This document shows, one piece after another, positions 25,335 to 34,397 of a stretch of 64,000 bases of DNA (positions within the stretch are counted from its first letter, which is position 1; every line of letters begins with the position of its first letter). The DNA comes from Paraburkholderia monticola (GTDB taxonomy: Bacteria; Pseudomonadota; Gammaproteobacteria; Burkholderiales; Burkholderiaceae), in contig NZ_LRBG01000031.1 of assembly GCF_001580545.1 (NCBI RefSeq), forward strand, positions 1 through 64,000, given 5' to 3'. The translations under genes and the position numbers were made by a program. The notes under the pieces were generated by a model. It did no database searches, had not been told where the DNA came from, and saw only the letters and a list, made by a program, of their open reading frames with translations.

Positions 25335-26261
25335 TCATGGTTTCGCGCCGTTCGTTGCCACATCCCGACCGACCGCGGCTTGCAGATACTCACCGAGAAA
25401 GTCGATGAACGTACGCAGCTTGGTGGACAGCCTGTTGCGCTCCAGATAAATCGCGTGGATATCGGCGTTCGGCAGTCCCCATTCGATGAGCAGCGGCACC
25501 AGTTCCCCGCGTTCGATAAAGCCGCCGATCTCCCACTGCGAGCGCACGACGATGCCGCGCCCATCGAGCGCCCATCGCAGCACGGTACCGCCGTCGTTAC
25601 TGGACAGCGCGCCATCGACTTTCACGGTCTCCGCACGCTTGCCCCGCGAGAAATGCCATGTGCCGTATGCGGAGTCGTTTTCGCGCAACACGATGCACGC
25701 GTGACTCGTCAGATCGTGCGGCACGGACGGCTTGCCATGCCGCTTCAAATACGCCGGCGATGCGCACACGATGCGCCGGTTCTTCAGCAGCAAACGTGCG
25801 TTGATGCGCGCGTCCGGCACTTCACCGAACAGGATGCCGAGATCGAAGCCTTCTTCCTGAAGACTGAGCGGGCGCTCGGTCAGTTGCAACTGGATCTTCA
25901 TCGATGGAAAACGCTCGACGAAGTCGGATACTGCCGGCGCGATATGCGTGCGCCCGAAACCGAACGACGCATTCACGCGCAGCAGGCCGGCCGGTTCGGC
26001 ACGACTGCGCGTGACGAGCTGTTCCAGTTCCGATAGTTCGTCGAGGATGCGGGAACCGTTCGCGAGATAGAGCTCGCCTTCCGGCGTGAGCGAAAGACGC
26101 CGCGTCGTACGATTCATCAGTCGTACGCCAAGGCGCTGCTCCAACTGCGCGAGACGTTTGCTGACGGCCGGCGGTGTCACGCCGAGCTCGCGTGCGGCAG
26201 CCGCCAGGTTGCGATTGCGCGCCACCAGCGCAAACAGATTCAGATCGGAAAAGCCATCCAT
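25335..26261 (-). CDS. LysR-family transcriptional regulator
   Basis: A 308-residue LysR protein (MDGFSDLNLFALVARNRNLA; ARELGVTPPAVSKRLAQLEQ; MNRTTRRLSLTPEGELYLAN), of the large CrgA/DmlR-like branch with GLLRVNASFGFGRTHIAPAV in the effector domain. The open frame continues upstream to 26330, but the start at 26261 fits the family. It is divergent from the dehalogenase-like gene at 26378; the 116-base gap carries nested dyads around 26309-26332. It probably regulates that gene and the LeuCD-type genes after it. Confidence 0.9.
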   Translation of the reverse strand: MDGFSDLNLFALVARNRNLAAAARELGVTPPAVSKRLAQLEQRLGVRLMNRTTRRLSLTPEGELYLANGSRILDELSELEQLVTRSRAEPAGLLRVNASFGFGRTHIAPAVSDFVERFPSMKIQLQLTERPLSLQEEGFDLGILFGEVPDARINARLLLKNRRIVCASPAYLKRHGKPSVPHDLTSHACIVLRENDSAYGTWHFSRGKRAETVKVDGALSSNDGGTVLRWALDGRGIVVRSQWEIGGFIERGELVPLLIEWGLPNADIHAIYLERNRLSTKLRTFIDFLGEYLQAAVGRDVATNGAKP

Positions 26262-26308
26262 CGCGTCACTCCACGGCTTGCGTGATTCGTTCCTGAAAGT
26301 TACGACCG

Positions 26309-26332
26309 GATTGCTTTTTGGGAAACCCAATC
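26309..26332. promoter_or_regulatory. Nested dyads in LysR/dehalogenase intergenic region
   Basis: TTGGG-AAA-CCCAA at 26318-26330 lies inside GATTG ... CAATC at 26309-26332. The outer pair begins with a T-containing arm and ends in A-containing arm at LysR-like spacing. Candidate operator for the divergent LysR protein. Confidence 0.35.
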
Positions 26333-26377
26333 GCTTATGGCATCAATTAGACTGCAAAACAGCGTTGGGAGACAAGC

Positions 26378-27256
26378 ATGTTCGAAGGCTTCACGGAGGC
26401 GTCGGTACAGACCGGCGATGTTCGAATTCACGCAGTCAAAGGCGGAAGCGGCCCTGCGCTTCTGCTTTTGCACGGCCATCCGCAAACCCATGCGATCTGG
26501 CACAAGGTCGCGCCCGCACTCGCCGAACACTTCACGGTGATCGCCGCCGATCTGCGCGGCTATGGCGACAGCAGCAAGCCGCAGGGTGCCGCCGATCATG
26601 CCAACTACTCGAAGCGCCGCATGGCCCTCGACCAGATCGAACTGATGAGCAGCCATGGCTTCACGTCGTTTGCGGTTCTTGGTCATGACCGTGGCGGACG
26701 CGTCGCCGCGCGCATGGCGCTCGATCATCCGAACGCGGTGACGCAACTGGTGACGCTCGACGTCGCGCCGACCGTCGCCATGTACGAGCAAACCTCATTC
26801 GAGTTTGCGCGTGCCTACTGGCACTGGTTTTTTCTCGTGCGACCAGCACCGTTCCCGGAAACGCTGATTCGCGCCGACCCCGACCTGTATCTGAAGCAGA
26901 CCATCGGCGCACGCAGCGCAGGGCTCAGCCCGTTTACGCCCGATGCCTACGCGGCGTATCTGCGTTGCCTGTCCGATCCGGCCACCGCACACGGGATCTG
27001 CGAAGACTACCGGGCCTCGATCACCATCGACCTCGAACACGACCGCGCGGATTTCGCGGCGGGCAAGCGCATCGAGTGTCCGTTCCTCGCATTGTGGGGA
27101 GCGCACGGCGTGGTCGGGCAGTGCTTCGATCCGCTGGCGGAGTGGCGTCGGTGGAGCGCTCGTGTGAGTGGCGAGGCGTTGCCGTGCGGCCACTACATTG
27201 CGGAAGAGGCGCCGGCGTTGTTGCTCGACCGCGTGCTCCCGTTTCTGCAACGCTGA
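26378..27256 (+). CDS. Haloacetate (fluoroacetate) dehalogenase-like alpha/beta hydrolase
   Basis: A 292-residue alpha/beta hydrolase. All active-site elements of fluoroacetate dehalogenases can be aligned by eye: HGHPQTH oxyanion region (about 32-38), nucleophile Asp104 with Arg105 and Arg108 in LGHDRGGRVA, catalytic acid Asp128 in TLDVAP, halide pocket His149-Trp150 in RAYWHWFFL, Tyr211 in CEDYRAS, and catalytic His272 in PCGHYIAEE. This makes hydrolytic dehalogenation of a 2-haloacid the best guess, displacing halide through an aspartyl ester. Related epoxide hydrolases share the nucleophile but not the His-Trp/Tyr halide pocket. It is divergent from a LysR gene and 35 bases before the LeuC-type gene. 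Confidence 0.82.
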   Translation: MFEGFTEASVQTGDVRIHAVKGGSGPALLLLHGHPQTHAIWHKVAPALAEHFTVIAADLRGYGDSSKPQGAADHANYSKRRMALDQIELMSSHGFTSFAVLGHDRGGRVAARMALDHPNAVTQLVTLDVAPTVAMYEQTSFEFARAYWHWFFLVRPAPFPETLIRADPDLYLKQTIGARSAGLSPFTPDAYAAYLRCLSDPATAHGICEDYRASITIDLEHDRADFAAGKRIECPFLALWGAHGVVGQCFDPLAEWRRWSARVSGEALPCGHYIAEEAPALLLDRVLPFLQR

Positions 27257-27291
27257 TTTGTTCGTTTGCTTCTTTTCAGTCGGACCTCACC

Positions 27292-28710
27292 ATGCCTTCA
27301 TCAACGCTTTACCGCAAACTGGTCGATTCCCACACGGTATCGACCATCGACGCGGAGCACGTCTTGCTCTACGCCGATCTGCACATCATGAACGAGTACA
27401 CGAGCCCGCAGGCCTTCACGGGGCTGCGCGACAAAGGCTTGCGCGTGCGACGTCCGCGCCAGCAGATGGGTGTCGTCGATCACGTGATTCCGTCCCGGCC
27501 GGTGCCGGTGCCCTCACGCACGATCGAGATCGTCGACGCCGCGAAGCAGGCCGCTAACTTCACCCGCAACTGCGTTGAGCAGGGCATTCATCTGTTCGAC
27601 GTCAACGATCCGATGCAAGGCATCGAACACGTCGTCGCGCCGGAAATCGGTTTGATTCGTCCAGGTATGGTCGTCTTGTGCGGTGACAGCCACACGACGA
27701 CCTATGGCGCGCTCGGTGCGCTCGGCTTCGGCATCGGTACGTCGGAAGTCGAGCACGTGCTCGCGACGCAGACGCTCGTCTATCGCGTCGCGAGAGACAT
27801 GCGCATCGTCGTCGACGGCACGCTGCTGCCCGGAGCGACGTCGAAGGATCTCGTGCTGCACATCATCACGCGGATCGGCGCGCAGGGCGCGCGCGGCTAC
27901 GCGGTCGAGTACACGGGCGAGGCCATCGATGCCCTGTCCGCGGAGGCGCGCATGACCCTGTGCAATATGACGGTGGAAGCGGGCGCGCGTGCCGCGCTGA
28001 TCGCACCGGACCGCACGACGCTCGACTACGTGCGCAGCAAGGTGCGGGATCTCGATGCGAAGACGCTCGACGCCGCATGCGCCGCATGGTCGCAATTGCG
28101 CTCGGATGCCAATGCGCACTTCGACGCCGAGCACTGTTTCGACGCGACGCGCGTCGCACCGTACGTAACGTGGGGAACGAGCCCGGACCAGGCCATACCG
28201 GTCGACGGCCGTATTCCGGACTCGGCCGACGGCTCCGGTCTCGACGCCGCGACGATGCGCAAGGCGCTCGACTACATCGCGTTGCCGGCCGGCGCGCCAA
28301 TCGAGGGCACGCCGATCGACCGCGTCTTCATCGGCTCGTGCACGAACGCGCGCATCGAGGATTTGCGTGCGGTCGCCGAGGTCGTGCGTGGCCGCAAGGT
28401 GGCGCCGACGGTGCGCGCGATGGTCGTGCCGGGCTCGGGCATGGTGCGCGATCAGGCGGAGCGCGAGGGTATCGCGCAGGTCCTGATCGACGCCGGATTC
28501 GAGTGGCGGCAGCCCGGCTGCTCGATGTGCCTGGCGATGAACGACGACGTGCTCGCACCGGGCGAGCGCTGCGCATCGACGACGAATCGCAATTTCGAAG
28601 GGCGCCAGGGGCGCGACAGTAAAACCCATCTGATGAGTCCCGCGATGGCCGCCGCCGCCGCGATCGCGGGGCGCATCGTCGACGTTCGCAAGGAGTTCGC
28701 TCATGGCTGA
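27292..28710 (+). CDS. leuC: LeuC-type (3-isopropylmalate dehydratase-like) large subunit
   Basis: A 472-residue aconitase-superfamily large subunit. Motifs: VLCGDSHTTTYGALGALGFG, Fe-S ligands Cys350 in FIGSCTNARIEDL and Cys410/Cys413 in PGCSMCLAMNDD, and the end FEGRQGRDSKTHLMSPAMAA. The open frame extends far upstream, but ATG 27292 begins at the usual MPSSTLYRKLVDSHTVSTI. It binds a [4Fe-4S] cluster and (de)hydrates a 2- or 3-hydroxy-dicarboxylate with its small subunit (next gene, 8-base overlap). Neither leuA nor leuB is adjacent, and neighbours are catabolic, so it may act on a malate derivative such as citramalate or dimethylmalate rather than in leucine synthesis. Confidence 0.88.
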   Translation: MPSSTLYRKLVDSHTVSTIDAEHVLLYADLHIMNEYTSPQAFTGLRDKGLRVRRPRQQMGVVDHVIPSRPVPVPSRTIEIVDAAKQAANFTRNCVEQGIHLFDVNDPMQGIEHVVAPEIGLIRPGMVVLCGDSHTTTYGALGALGFGIGTSEVEHVLATQTLVYRVARDMRIVVDGTLLPGATSKDLVLHIITRIGAQGARGYAVEYTGEAIDALSAEARMTLCNMTVEAGARAALIAPDRTTLDYVRSKVRDLDAKTLDAACAAWSQLRSDANAHFDAEHCFDATRVAPYVTWGTSPDQAIPVDGRIPDSADGSGLDAATMRKALDYIALPAGAPIEGTPIDRVFIGSCTNARIEDLRAVAEVVRGRKVAPTVRAMVVPGSGMVRDQAEREGIAQVLIDAGFEWRQPGCSMCLAMNDDVLAPGERCASTTNRNFEGRQGRDSKTHLMSPAMAAAAAIAGRIVDVRKEFAHG

Positions 28711-29341
28711 GCCATTCACGATTGCAGGCGTTGCCGCGCCGCTGCCGGTCAACAACCTCGACACCGACCAGATCATGCCGAAGCAGTTTCTGCTCGGCAT
28801 CGACAAGTCCGGTCTCGCGCGCGGGCTGCTGTACGACCTGCGCTTCGATACGGACGGCCGGGCGCGCGACGAGTTCGTGCTGAACCGTGCCGACTATCAA
28901 GGCGCGAAGATCCTGCTGGGCGGTTCGAACTTCGGTTGCGGATCGAGTCGCGAGCATGCGGTGTGGGGCTTGCAGCAGGCCGGTTTCGAAGCAGTGATCG
29001 CGCCGAGCTATGGCGAGATCTTCTACTTCAATTCGGCGAACAACCGGCTCTTGCTCGTGACGCTGCCACCGGAGCAGATCGAGGCCTTGGTCGCGGAAGT
29101 CGAGAGCGGCAGCGACAAGCGCTTGTCGATCGACGTCGCCAACGAAGTCGTGACGACGCCTTCAGGCCGGCACTATGCGTTCTCGCTGCCGGCACGCCAG
29201 AAACGGATGCTGCTCGAAGGGCTCGACACGATCGGCATGACGCTGCGCGACGCGGCTGCGATCGACGCATTCGAGGCCCGTCATTGGGCGGCGCAGCCGT
29301 GGTGCCGCATCGATCTGCCCGCGCAGCAGAAACGCGTGTAG
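28703..29341 (+). CDS. leuD: LeuD-type (3-isopropylmalate dehydratase-like) small subunit
   Basis: A 212-residue small subunit. It shows NNLDTDQIMPKQFLLGIDKS, the family's LLGGSNFGCGSSREHAVWGL swivel loop (about residues 71-90) and YGEIFYFNSANNRLLLVTLP. The start overlaps the LeuC stop by eight bases, so they are translationally coupled and form one heterodimeric or heterotetrameric enzyme. Followed after 88 bases by an ACS-type transporter. Substrate is as uncertain as for the large subunit. Confidence 0.88.
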   Translation: MAEPFTIAGVAAPLPVNNLDTDQIMPKQFLLGIDKSGLARGLLYDLRFDTDGRARDEFVLNRADYQGAKILLGGSNFGCGSSREHAVWGLQQAGFEAVIAPSYGEIFYFNSANNRLLLVTLPPEQIEALVAEVESGSDKRLSIDVANEVVTTPSGRHYAFSLPARQKRMLLEGLDTIGMTLRDAAAIDAFEARHWAAQPWCRIDLPAQQKRV

Positions 29342-29429
29342 GCAGGCAACGAGGCTCGCGCTGCACGGCGCGGGCCACCCACTGATAACCAGACCGTCGA
29401 TGCAATGCACACGACGGCAGGAGACACAT

Positions 29430-30770
29430 ATGAGCTTTGCCACAGTCGGTCCGCAGGATGACACCACGTTCGAGCGCAGCGTCGTACGCAAGGTGTCGCG
29501 GCGTATCACGCCGTTCATCATCCTGCTGTACTTCATGAGCTTCCTGAACCGCGTGAACGTCGGCTTCGCGGGCATCACGATGAATCACGACATCGGCCTC
29601 ACGCAGGCGATGTTCGGCTTCGGCGCGGGGATTTTCTTCGTCGGCTATATCGCGGCCGGGATGCCGTCGAATCTCGCGCTGCAGCGGGTTGGCGCCCGCC
29701 GCTGGATCGCGCTGCTGATGGTGGTCTGGGGGCTGCTGTCCGCGGCCACCGCATTCGCGAGTGGGCCGACCAGCTTCTATACGCTGCGCTTCGTGCTCGG
29801 CCTCGCCGAAGCGGGCTTTTTCCCCGGCATCATTCTGTACTTGAGCTACTGGTTCCCGGCACGACATCGCGCATTCGTCACCGCGATGTTCATGGCGGCG
29901 GCGCCGCTGTCGAACATGATCGGCTCGCCGATCTCGGGTGCGCTGATGGACCTGAACGGCGTCGCGCATCTGCACGGGTGGCAGTGGCTGTTCATCGCCG
30001 AGGGTCTGCCGACCGTGCTGCTCGGCATCGCAACGCTCTTTTTCCTGACCGACAAGCCGGAAGACGCGCGCTGGCTCGCGCCGCAGGAGCGGCAGTGGCT
30101 CTCGCGCGAGATGCAGCGCGAGCGCGACGCCAGAGCCGCGCAGGGCAAGTCGAGCATCTGGGACGCGGTGAAGGATTCTCGCGTGCTGTTGCTGTCGCTC
30201 GTCTATGCGGGGACGTCGACCGGGCTGTACGCGATCGGCATCTGGGCGCCGATGATCATTCACCGGTTCGGGTTCAGTTACTTCGAGCTGGGTCTCGTCA
30301 ACGCGATCCCGAACCTGTTCGCGGTTGTCACGATGGTGCTGTGGGCGCGCAATTCGGATCGTACGAACGAACGCCGTCTGCACGTCGCGATTGCGTGTCT
30401 GGCGGCCGGGATTGGGATGCTGATGTCCGGACATGCGACGAGCGCGCTCGTGCTGATCATCGGACTCTCGATCGCCAACTTCGGCATCAATGCGGCGAAG
30501 CCACCGCTGTGGAGCATGCCGACGCAGTTTCTATCGGGTTCCGCCGCGGCGACGGGCATTGCGTTGATCAACGCGATGGGGAGCCTGATCGGCGGCACGA
30601 TCGGTCCGATGGTGATCGGCAGGCTGCGCGATATGAGCGGCGATTACTCCCTGGGGCTGTATTTCGTCAGCGCGACACTGCTCGTTTCTGCGGTGCTGTC
30701 GTATTCGTTCGGACTGCGTGCCCGGCGCGGTGAGCTGCAACCCGGTACGGATACCGCCGGCCCGTGTTGA
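29430..30770 (+). CDS. MFS transporter, anion:cation symporter (ACS) family
   Basis: A 446-residue, 12-segment MFS protein. Family signature in segment 1: PFIILLYFMSFLNRVNVGFA; segment 4: LRFVLGLAEAGFFPGIILYL, then SYWFPARHRAFVTAMFMAAA. AGGAGACACAT precedes the ATG at 29430. Follows the LeuCD-type genes on the same strand, so it probably imports their organic-acid substrate. Its last 127 bases are overlapped on the other strand by the open frame of the CoA-transferase gene, so the two genes converge unusually tightly. Confidence 0.9.
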   Translation: MSFATVGPQDDTTFERSVVRKVSRRITPFIILLYFMSFLNRVNVGFAGITMNHDIGLTQAMFGFGAGIFFVGYIAAGMPSNLALQRVGARRWIALLMVVWGLLSAATAFASGPTSFYTLRFVLGLAEAGFFPGIILYLSYWFPARHRAFVTAMFMAAAPLSNMIGSPISGALMDLNGVAHLHGWQWLFIAEGLPTVLLGIATLFFLTDKPEDARWLAPQERQWLSREMQRERDARAAQGKSSIWDAVKDSRVLLLSLVYAGTSTGLYAIGIWAPMIIHRFGFSYFELGLVNAIPNLFAVVTMVLWARNSDRTNERRLHVAIACLAAGIGMLMSGHATSALVLIIGLSIANFGINAAKPPLWSMPTQFLSGSAAATGIALINAMGSLIGGTIGPMVIGRLRDMSGDYSLGLYFVSATLLVSAVLSYSFGLRARRGELQPGTDTAGPC

Positions 30771-32608
30771 AGGGCTAGCGACGTCGTTTCCGGACACGTC
30801 GGACACGTCGGACGCGCCGGCGCGCCGGGCACGGAACGCACGCTCGCCGCGGTGCGCGAGAGTCGATACGGAAGCTTGGGCACGGGCCAGACGTCGCCGT
30901 TCGGGTCGATGGCGGTACTCAACGCATCGTCGCGAAACGCGGCATCCTGGATCAACGTTTGAATGCTCGCCACGTCGCTTTCGGTGGCGAGTGCTGAGCG
31001 CTGGTTCCCTGCTGCGAAAAGCGCAGACCATGCGGCCACATCCTGCATTGCGATTTCTATGAACTTGCCCTCGTCGCTCGATAGCGCCGAAAGACGCGCG
31101 ACGATGGCAAAGAGGGCCGCCTGTCCGCCGAGGATATCCGCAGCCGATGCGCCGATCTTGACCGGTTGACCGTCGCTGCGCGTCAGATCCATCAGGCCAC
31201 TCATCGCCTGGATCACCGTATCGAATGCGGGCCTCGCCGGATAGGCGCTACAGACGCCGAATCCAGAGATGGAGCAGTAGATGAGGCGTGGATTGATCCC
31301 GGCAAGCGTCTCGCGATCGAATCCGAGCTTGGCAAGCGCGCCGGGCCGAAGATTTTCGACGAGCACATCCGCGTCGGCGAGCAGAGTCTTCAGGTACGCG
31401 CGGTCATCTTCCTTTTTCAGGTCGAGCGACAGGGTCCGCTTGTCCGTATTGTTCAGAGCGAAAAAATAGCTCGTGCCTCGTTGTCCCGGCGACCAGGTGC
31501 GTGAGAGTTCGCCCTCTGGCGCCTCGACTTTCACGACATCGGCGCCGAGGGCCGCAAGATGTTTGCCGACGAGCGGAGCGGTCGTATATTGACCGATTTC
31601 GATCACCTTCACGCCGGTGAGCGGACCTGCGTTCAGATCGAAGTCCGCGCGAGTGCTGGTGGCCGCACGCGCTCCGTTGGACAAGGGCGACTCGCGAAAC
31701 AACGATACTTGGCGATAGGTGTCGCTACGGATTGCAGCCTGGGTCATACACGCCGCGGCGTCTCGATGGCGCAGGGCAAAATTCGGCTCACGCGCAAGTT
31801 CTTCGACGGATACGATCGGTCCCGCCGGTATCCCGAGACGCTCACAAAGCGACGAGATGTCCGCCGTGGTCATCGTGGAAGTCCACGTTTCCAGCAAGGC
31901 ATCGAGTTCTTCGACGTGCCGCACGCGTTCGCTCAGGCTCGAAAAGCGCGCATTCTCCAGATCGGGCTCGCTGGCCGCGCCCTTGATCTTGCGCCATTGA
32001 TCCTCGGTGCTCGTGCAAATGACGATCCAGCCGTCGCGTGTTCGGTACGCGTTCCAGGGTGCGCAGGAAGGGTGCCGGTTGCCGATGCGTCCAACCGGAT
32101 CGCCCACGAGTGCCGCGGGCAGAAACGTCGTGAGCGCAGCAACGGCGCACCCGAACAGACTCACGTCGATATTCTGGTTCAGACCGCACATGCGCCTGAC
32201 GCGCAGCGCCGCGGCGATCGCCGCCGAGGCATAGAGCGCCGCGGAGATCTCGCTGAACGGGACACCGATGCGCACGGGCCCTCCATCCGAAAAACCGGTG
32301 GTGTCCATCAGGCCGCTCATCGCCTGGATCTGCGTATCCGAATACACGGTGTTCTCGCTCGTGCGCTGAAGACCCATTGCCGTGATGTCGCAGACGATCG
32401 TATCGGCCGATGCCTTGAGCCGTGCGATGACACGCTTTTGCGCCGCAGAGCACGTATCGGACGACACGATCGCCACGTCGTACGCGAAGTCGCCCAGCGA
32501 CACCGAGTCCGAATACGTGATCCGAGCCCCGGCCTGCGTGAGCACGCTAGCGCTCAGTTCGACGGCCTCGCGCATGCCGCATGCCAGAATCCGCACGTCG
32601 TTCAACAT
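30644..32608 (-). CDS. Two-domain type III (CaiB/BaiF) CoA-transferase
   Basis: A 654-residue protein with two CaiB/BaiF units in one chain. The C-terminal unit (about residues 315-590) is canonical: GPLTGVKVIEIGQYTTAPLV, GADVVKVEAPEGELSRTW, RTLSLDLKKEDDRA, and PAFDTVIQAMSGLMD with the catalytic Asp. The N-terminal unit has a weak Rossmann-like start (VRILACGMREAVELS) but keeps YSDTQIQAMSGLMD and NRHPSCAPWNAYRTRDGWIV. Single-chain forms replace the usual interlocked homodimer. After PKLPYRLSRTAASVRSVPGA the last 60 residues are Ser/Pro/Arg-rich, contain a tandem 9-base repeat in DNA, and lie antisense to the MFS gene; the natural end is probably lost or shifted. It moves CoA between carboxylic acids. 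Confidence 0.8.
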   Translation of the reverse strand: MLNDVRILACGMREAVELSASVLTQAGARITYSDSVSLGDFAYDVAIVSSDTCSAAQKRVIARLKASADTIVCDITAMGLQRTSENTVYSDTQIQAMSGLMDTTGFSDGGPVRIGVPFSEISAALYASAAIAAALRVRRMCGLNQNIDVSLFGCAVAALTTFLPAALVGDPVGRIGNRHPSCAPWNAYRTRDGWIVICTSTEDQWRKIKGAASEPDLENARFSSLSERVRHVEELDALLETWTSTMTTADISSLCERLGIPAGPIVSVEELAREPNFALRHRDAAACMTQAAIRSDTYRQVSLFRESPLSNGARAATSTRADFDLNAGPLTGVKVIEIGQYTTAPLVGKHLAALGADVVKVEAPEGELSRTWSPGQRGTSYFFALNNTDKRTLSLDLKKEDDRAYLKTLLADADVLVENLRPGALAKLGFDRETLAGINPRLIYCSISGFGVCSAYPARPAFDTVIQAMSGLMDLTRSDGQPVKIGASAADILGGQAALFAIVARLSALSSDEGKFIEIAMQDVAAWSALFAAGNQRSALATESDVASIQTLIQDAAFRDDALSTAIDPNGDVWPVPKLPYRLSRTAASVRSVPGAPARPTCPTCPETTSLALQHGPAVSVPGCSSPRRARSPNEYDSTAETSSVALTKYSPRE

Positions 32609-32680
32609 GATTGTCTCCTTGAGTCTGTCTGTGTTGCTTCGCACCGACAATGCGCATTCGCTGCGTGCTACCATTTTTCG

Positions 32681-33586
32681 ATGCGAACCCTTCCGTCACT
32701 CAACGCGCTGCGTGCCTTCGAGGTCTGCGGCCGTCTGCTCAGCGTGCAGCTCGCGGCCAACGAGCTGAACGTCACGCCCGCTGCCGTCAGCCGGCAGATC
32801 AAGCTGCTCGAAGACCAGCTCGGCATGCAGCTGTTCGAGCGCGGTCATCGCTCGATGACGTTGACGGCGGTCGGCGAGCGCTATCTTGCCGACATCGTGC
32901 GTGGCTTCGAAACCATGCGAACCGCGACCATCAATCTCACCGAGGCGCGTCGCCGCCGCACGCTGAAGATTCGCGGCTACACGACATTCGCCATGAACTG
33001 GCTGCTGCCGCGTCTTTCCACCTTCCATCGCGACCACCCGGATATCGAGGTCATCTTTACGACCTCGCTGCAACCGGTCGACTTCAAGACTGAAGACGTC
33101 GATGCCGCGATTCGCCTCTCGCATGCGCCATCGTCGGACATAGGCTCCGATCGCCTCGTGCCTAACGAACTCGTGCCCGTGTGCAGCGCCGACTTCCTGC
33201 GCGCGCATCCCGATCTCAACGACGCCACGCCCGCTGCGCTCTCGAAGGTCACGCTTCTACATTCGCTGGCGCGTCGCGAGGACTGGGCGAAATGGCTCGA
33301 TGCAGCCGAAGTGCGCGGCGTGAATCCGCTTGGCGGCCTCAGCTACGAAAGTTCGGTGCTCGCCTACGCCGCGGCGGTTCAGGGACACGGCGTCGCGATC
33401 GCGCAGCGCGTGCTCGTTGCCGATCAGCTGCGCGACGGCACGCTCGTCACGCCGTTCTCATTCGTGCTCGATCTCGGCGCGTTCACTTACTACCTCGTGT
33501 ATCCGCACGAACATCTGCAGAAGCCCGAGTTCGCCTCGTTTCGCGACTGGCTTCTCTCCGTGAGCGCCGCATCGCCCGACGTTTAA
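32681..33586 (+). CDS. LysR-family regulator, GcvA-like
   Basis: A 301-residue regulator: MRTLPSLNALRAFEVCGRLL, ANELNVTPAAVSRQIKLLED helix-turn-helix, then FAMNWLLPRLSTFHRDHPDI, typical of the GcvA subgroup. It is divergent from the CoA-transferase gene (72-base gap) and convergent with the enoyl-CoA hydratase gene, whose stop overlaps its own. The open frame reaches far upstream but the start at 32681 is the only sensible N-terminus. Likely controls the CoA-transferase and perhaps nearby acyl-CoA genes. Confidence 0.9.
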   Translation: MRTLPSLNALRAFEVCGRLLSVQLAANELNVTPAAVSRQIKLLEDQLGMQLFERGHRSMTLTAVGERYLADIVRGFETMRTATINLTEARRRRTLKIRGYTTFAMNWLLPRLSTFHRDHPDIEVIFTTSLQPVDFKTEDVDAAIRLSHAPSSDIGSDRLVPNELVPVCSADFLRAHPDLNDATPAALSKVTLLHSLARREDWAKWLDAAEVRGVNPLGGLSYESSVLAYAAAVQGHGVAIAQRVLVADQLRDGTLVTPFSFVLDLGAFTYYLVYPHEHLQKPEFASFRDWLLSVSAASPDV

Positions 33587-34386
33587 CGCCCCTTGAAACG
33601 CGGACTGCGTTTTTCAGCGAACGCGACGCGCCCTTCGACTCGATCCTCCGAATCGCGCATTGCGCCCCACGCGAGTTCCGTGAATTCGATCGCCTGCGCA
33701 AGCGGCACGTTGCTGCTCGTCTCGACGATCTTCTTGATCATCTGCACCGCGAGCGGGCCGTTGGCCGCGATCGTGTTCGCCATTTGAAGGGCCGTGTCCA
33801 TCAGCACCGCTGCACCGACGACATCGGAAACGAGACCCACGCGTTCGGCGTAAGCCGCGTCGATCCGGAGGCCGGTGTACAGCATCTTCATCGCGATGGC
33901 GGACGGCACGGCCTTTTGCAGCGCCTGTATCCCGCACACCGCCGGAATGCTCGCGACGACCGGCTCGGGCAAGCCGAACATTGCGGTATCCGAAGCAATC
34001 CGCAAGTCGCATTGCAACGCGAGTTCGAGTCCACCACCGAGGCAATAACCATTGATCGCCGCGATGAGCGGCTTGAACAGGCGCAGCGACGTCAGGTCCA
34101 TCATCCGCACGTAAATGCCTTCGGCGGCGGCGCGATCGACGGGTCTCACGAAAGACGAGGCAAAACTCGTTTGCGGCGGCAGCGTGTTCTTGAGGTCGGC
34201 CCCGACGCAAAACGACTTGCTTCCGGCGCCTGTGAGGACGATCACGCGCACGTCGTCGTCGTCGCGTGCGGTGGCGAGCGCTGCGCGCAGCGCCTTGAGG
34301 CTGTCGAGGTCGAGTGCGTTGAGCGCTTCTGGGCGATCCAGCGTGACGATCGCGACGTGCTCCGACTTGCCGTAGTGAATGGTCAT
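33583..34386 (-). CDS. Enoyl-CoA hydratase/isomerase family protein
   Basis: A 267-residue crotonase-fold enzyme. FCVGADLKN supplies the first oxyanion-hole stretch, and NGYCLGGGLELALQCDLRIA plus MFGLPEPVVASIP the second. GGAG precedes the ATG at 34386; 11 bases separate it from the SDR stop, so the two are an operon (SDR first). Expected to hydrate or isomerise an unsaturated acyl-CoA in a beta-oxidation-like route that also uses the SDR, the CoA-transferase and the thiolase nearby. Its TAA stop shares TTAA with the convergent LysR stop. Confidence 0.9.
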   Translation of the reverse strand: MTIHYGKSEHVAIVTLDRPEALNALDLDSLKALRAALATARDDDDVRVIVLTGAGSKSFCVGADLKNTLPPQTSFASSFVRPVDRAAAEGIYVRMMDLTSLRLFKPLIAAINGYCLGGGLELALQCDLRIASDTAMFGLPEPVVASIPAVCGIQALQKAVPSAIAMKMLYTGLRIDAAYAERVGLVSDVVGAAVLMDTALQMANTIAANGPLAVQMIKKIVETSSNVPLAQAIEFTELAWGAMRDSEDRVEGRVAFAEKRSPRFKGR

Positions 34387-34397
34387 GATCCGCTCCG

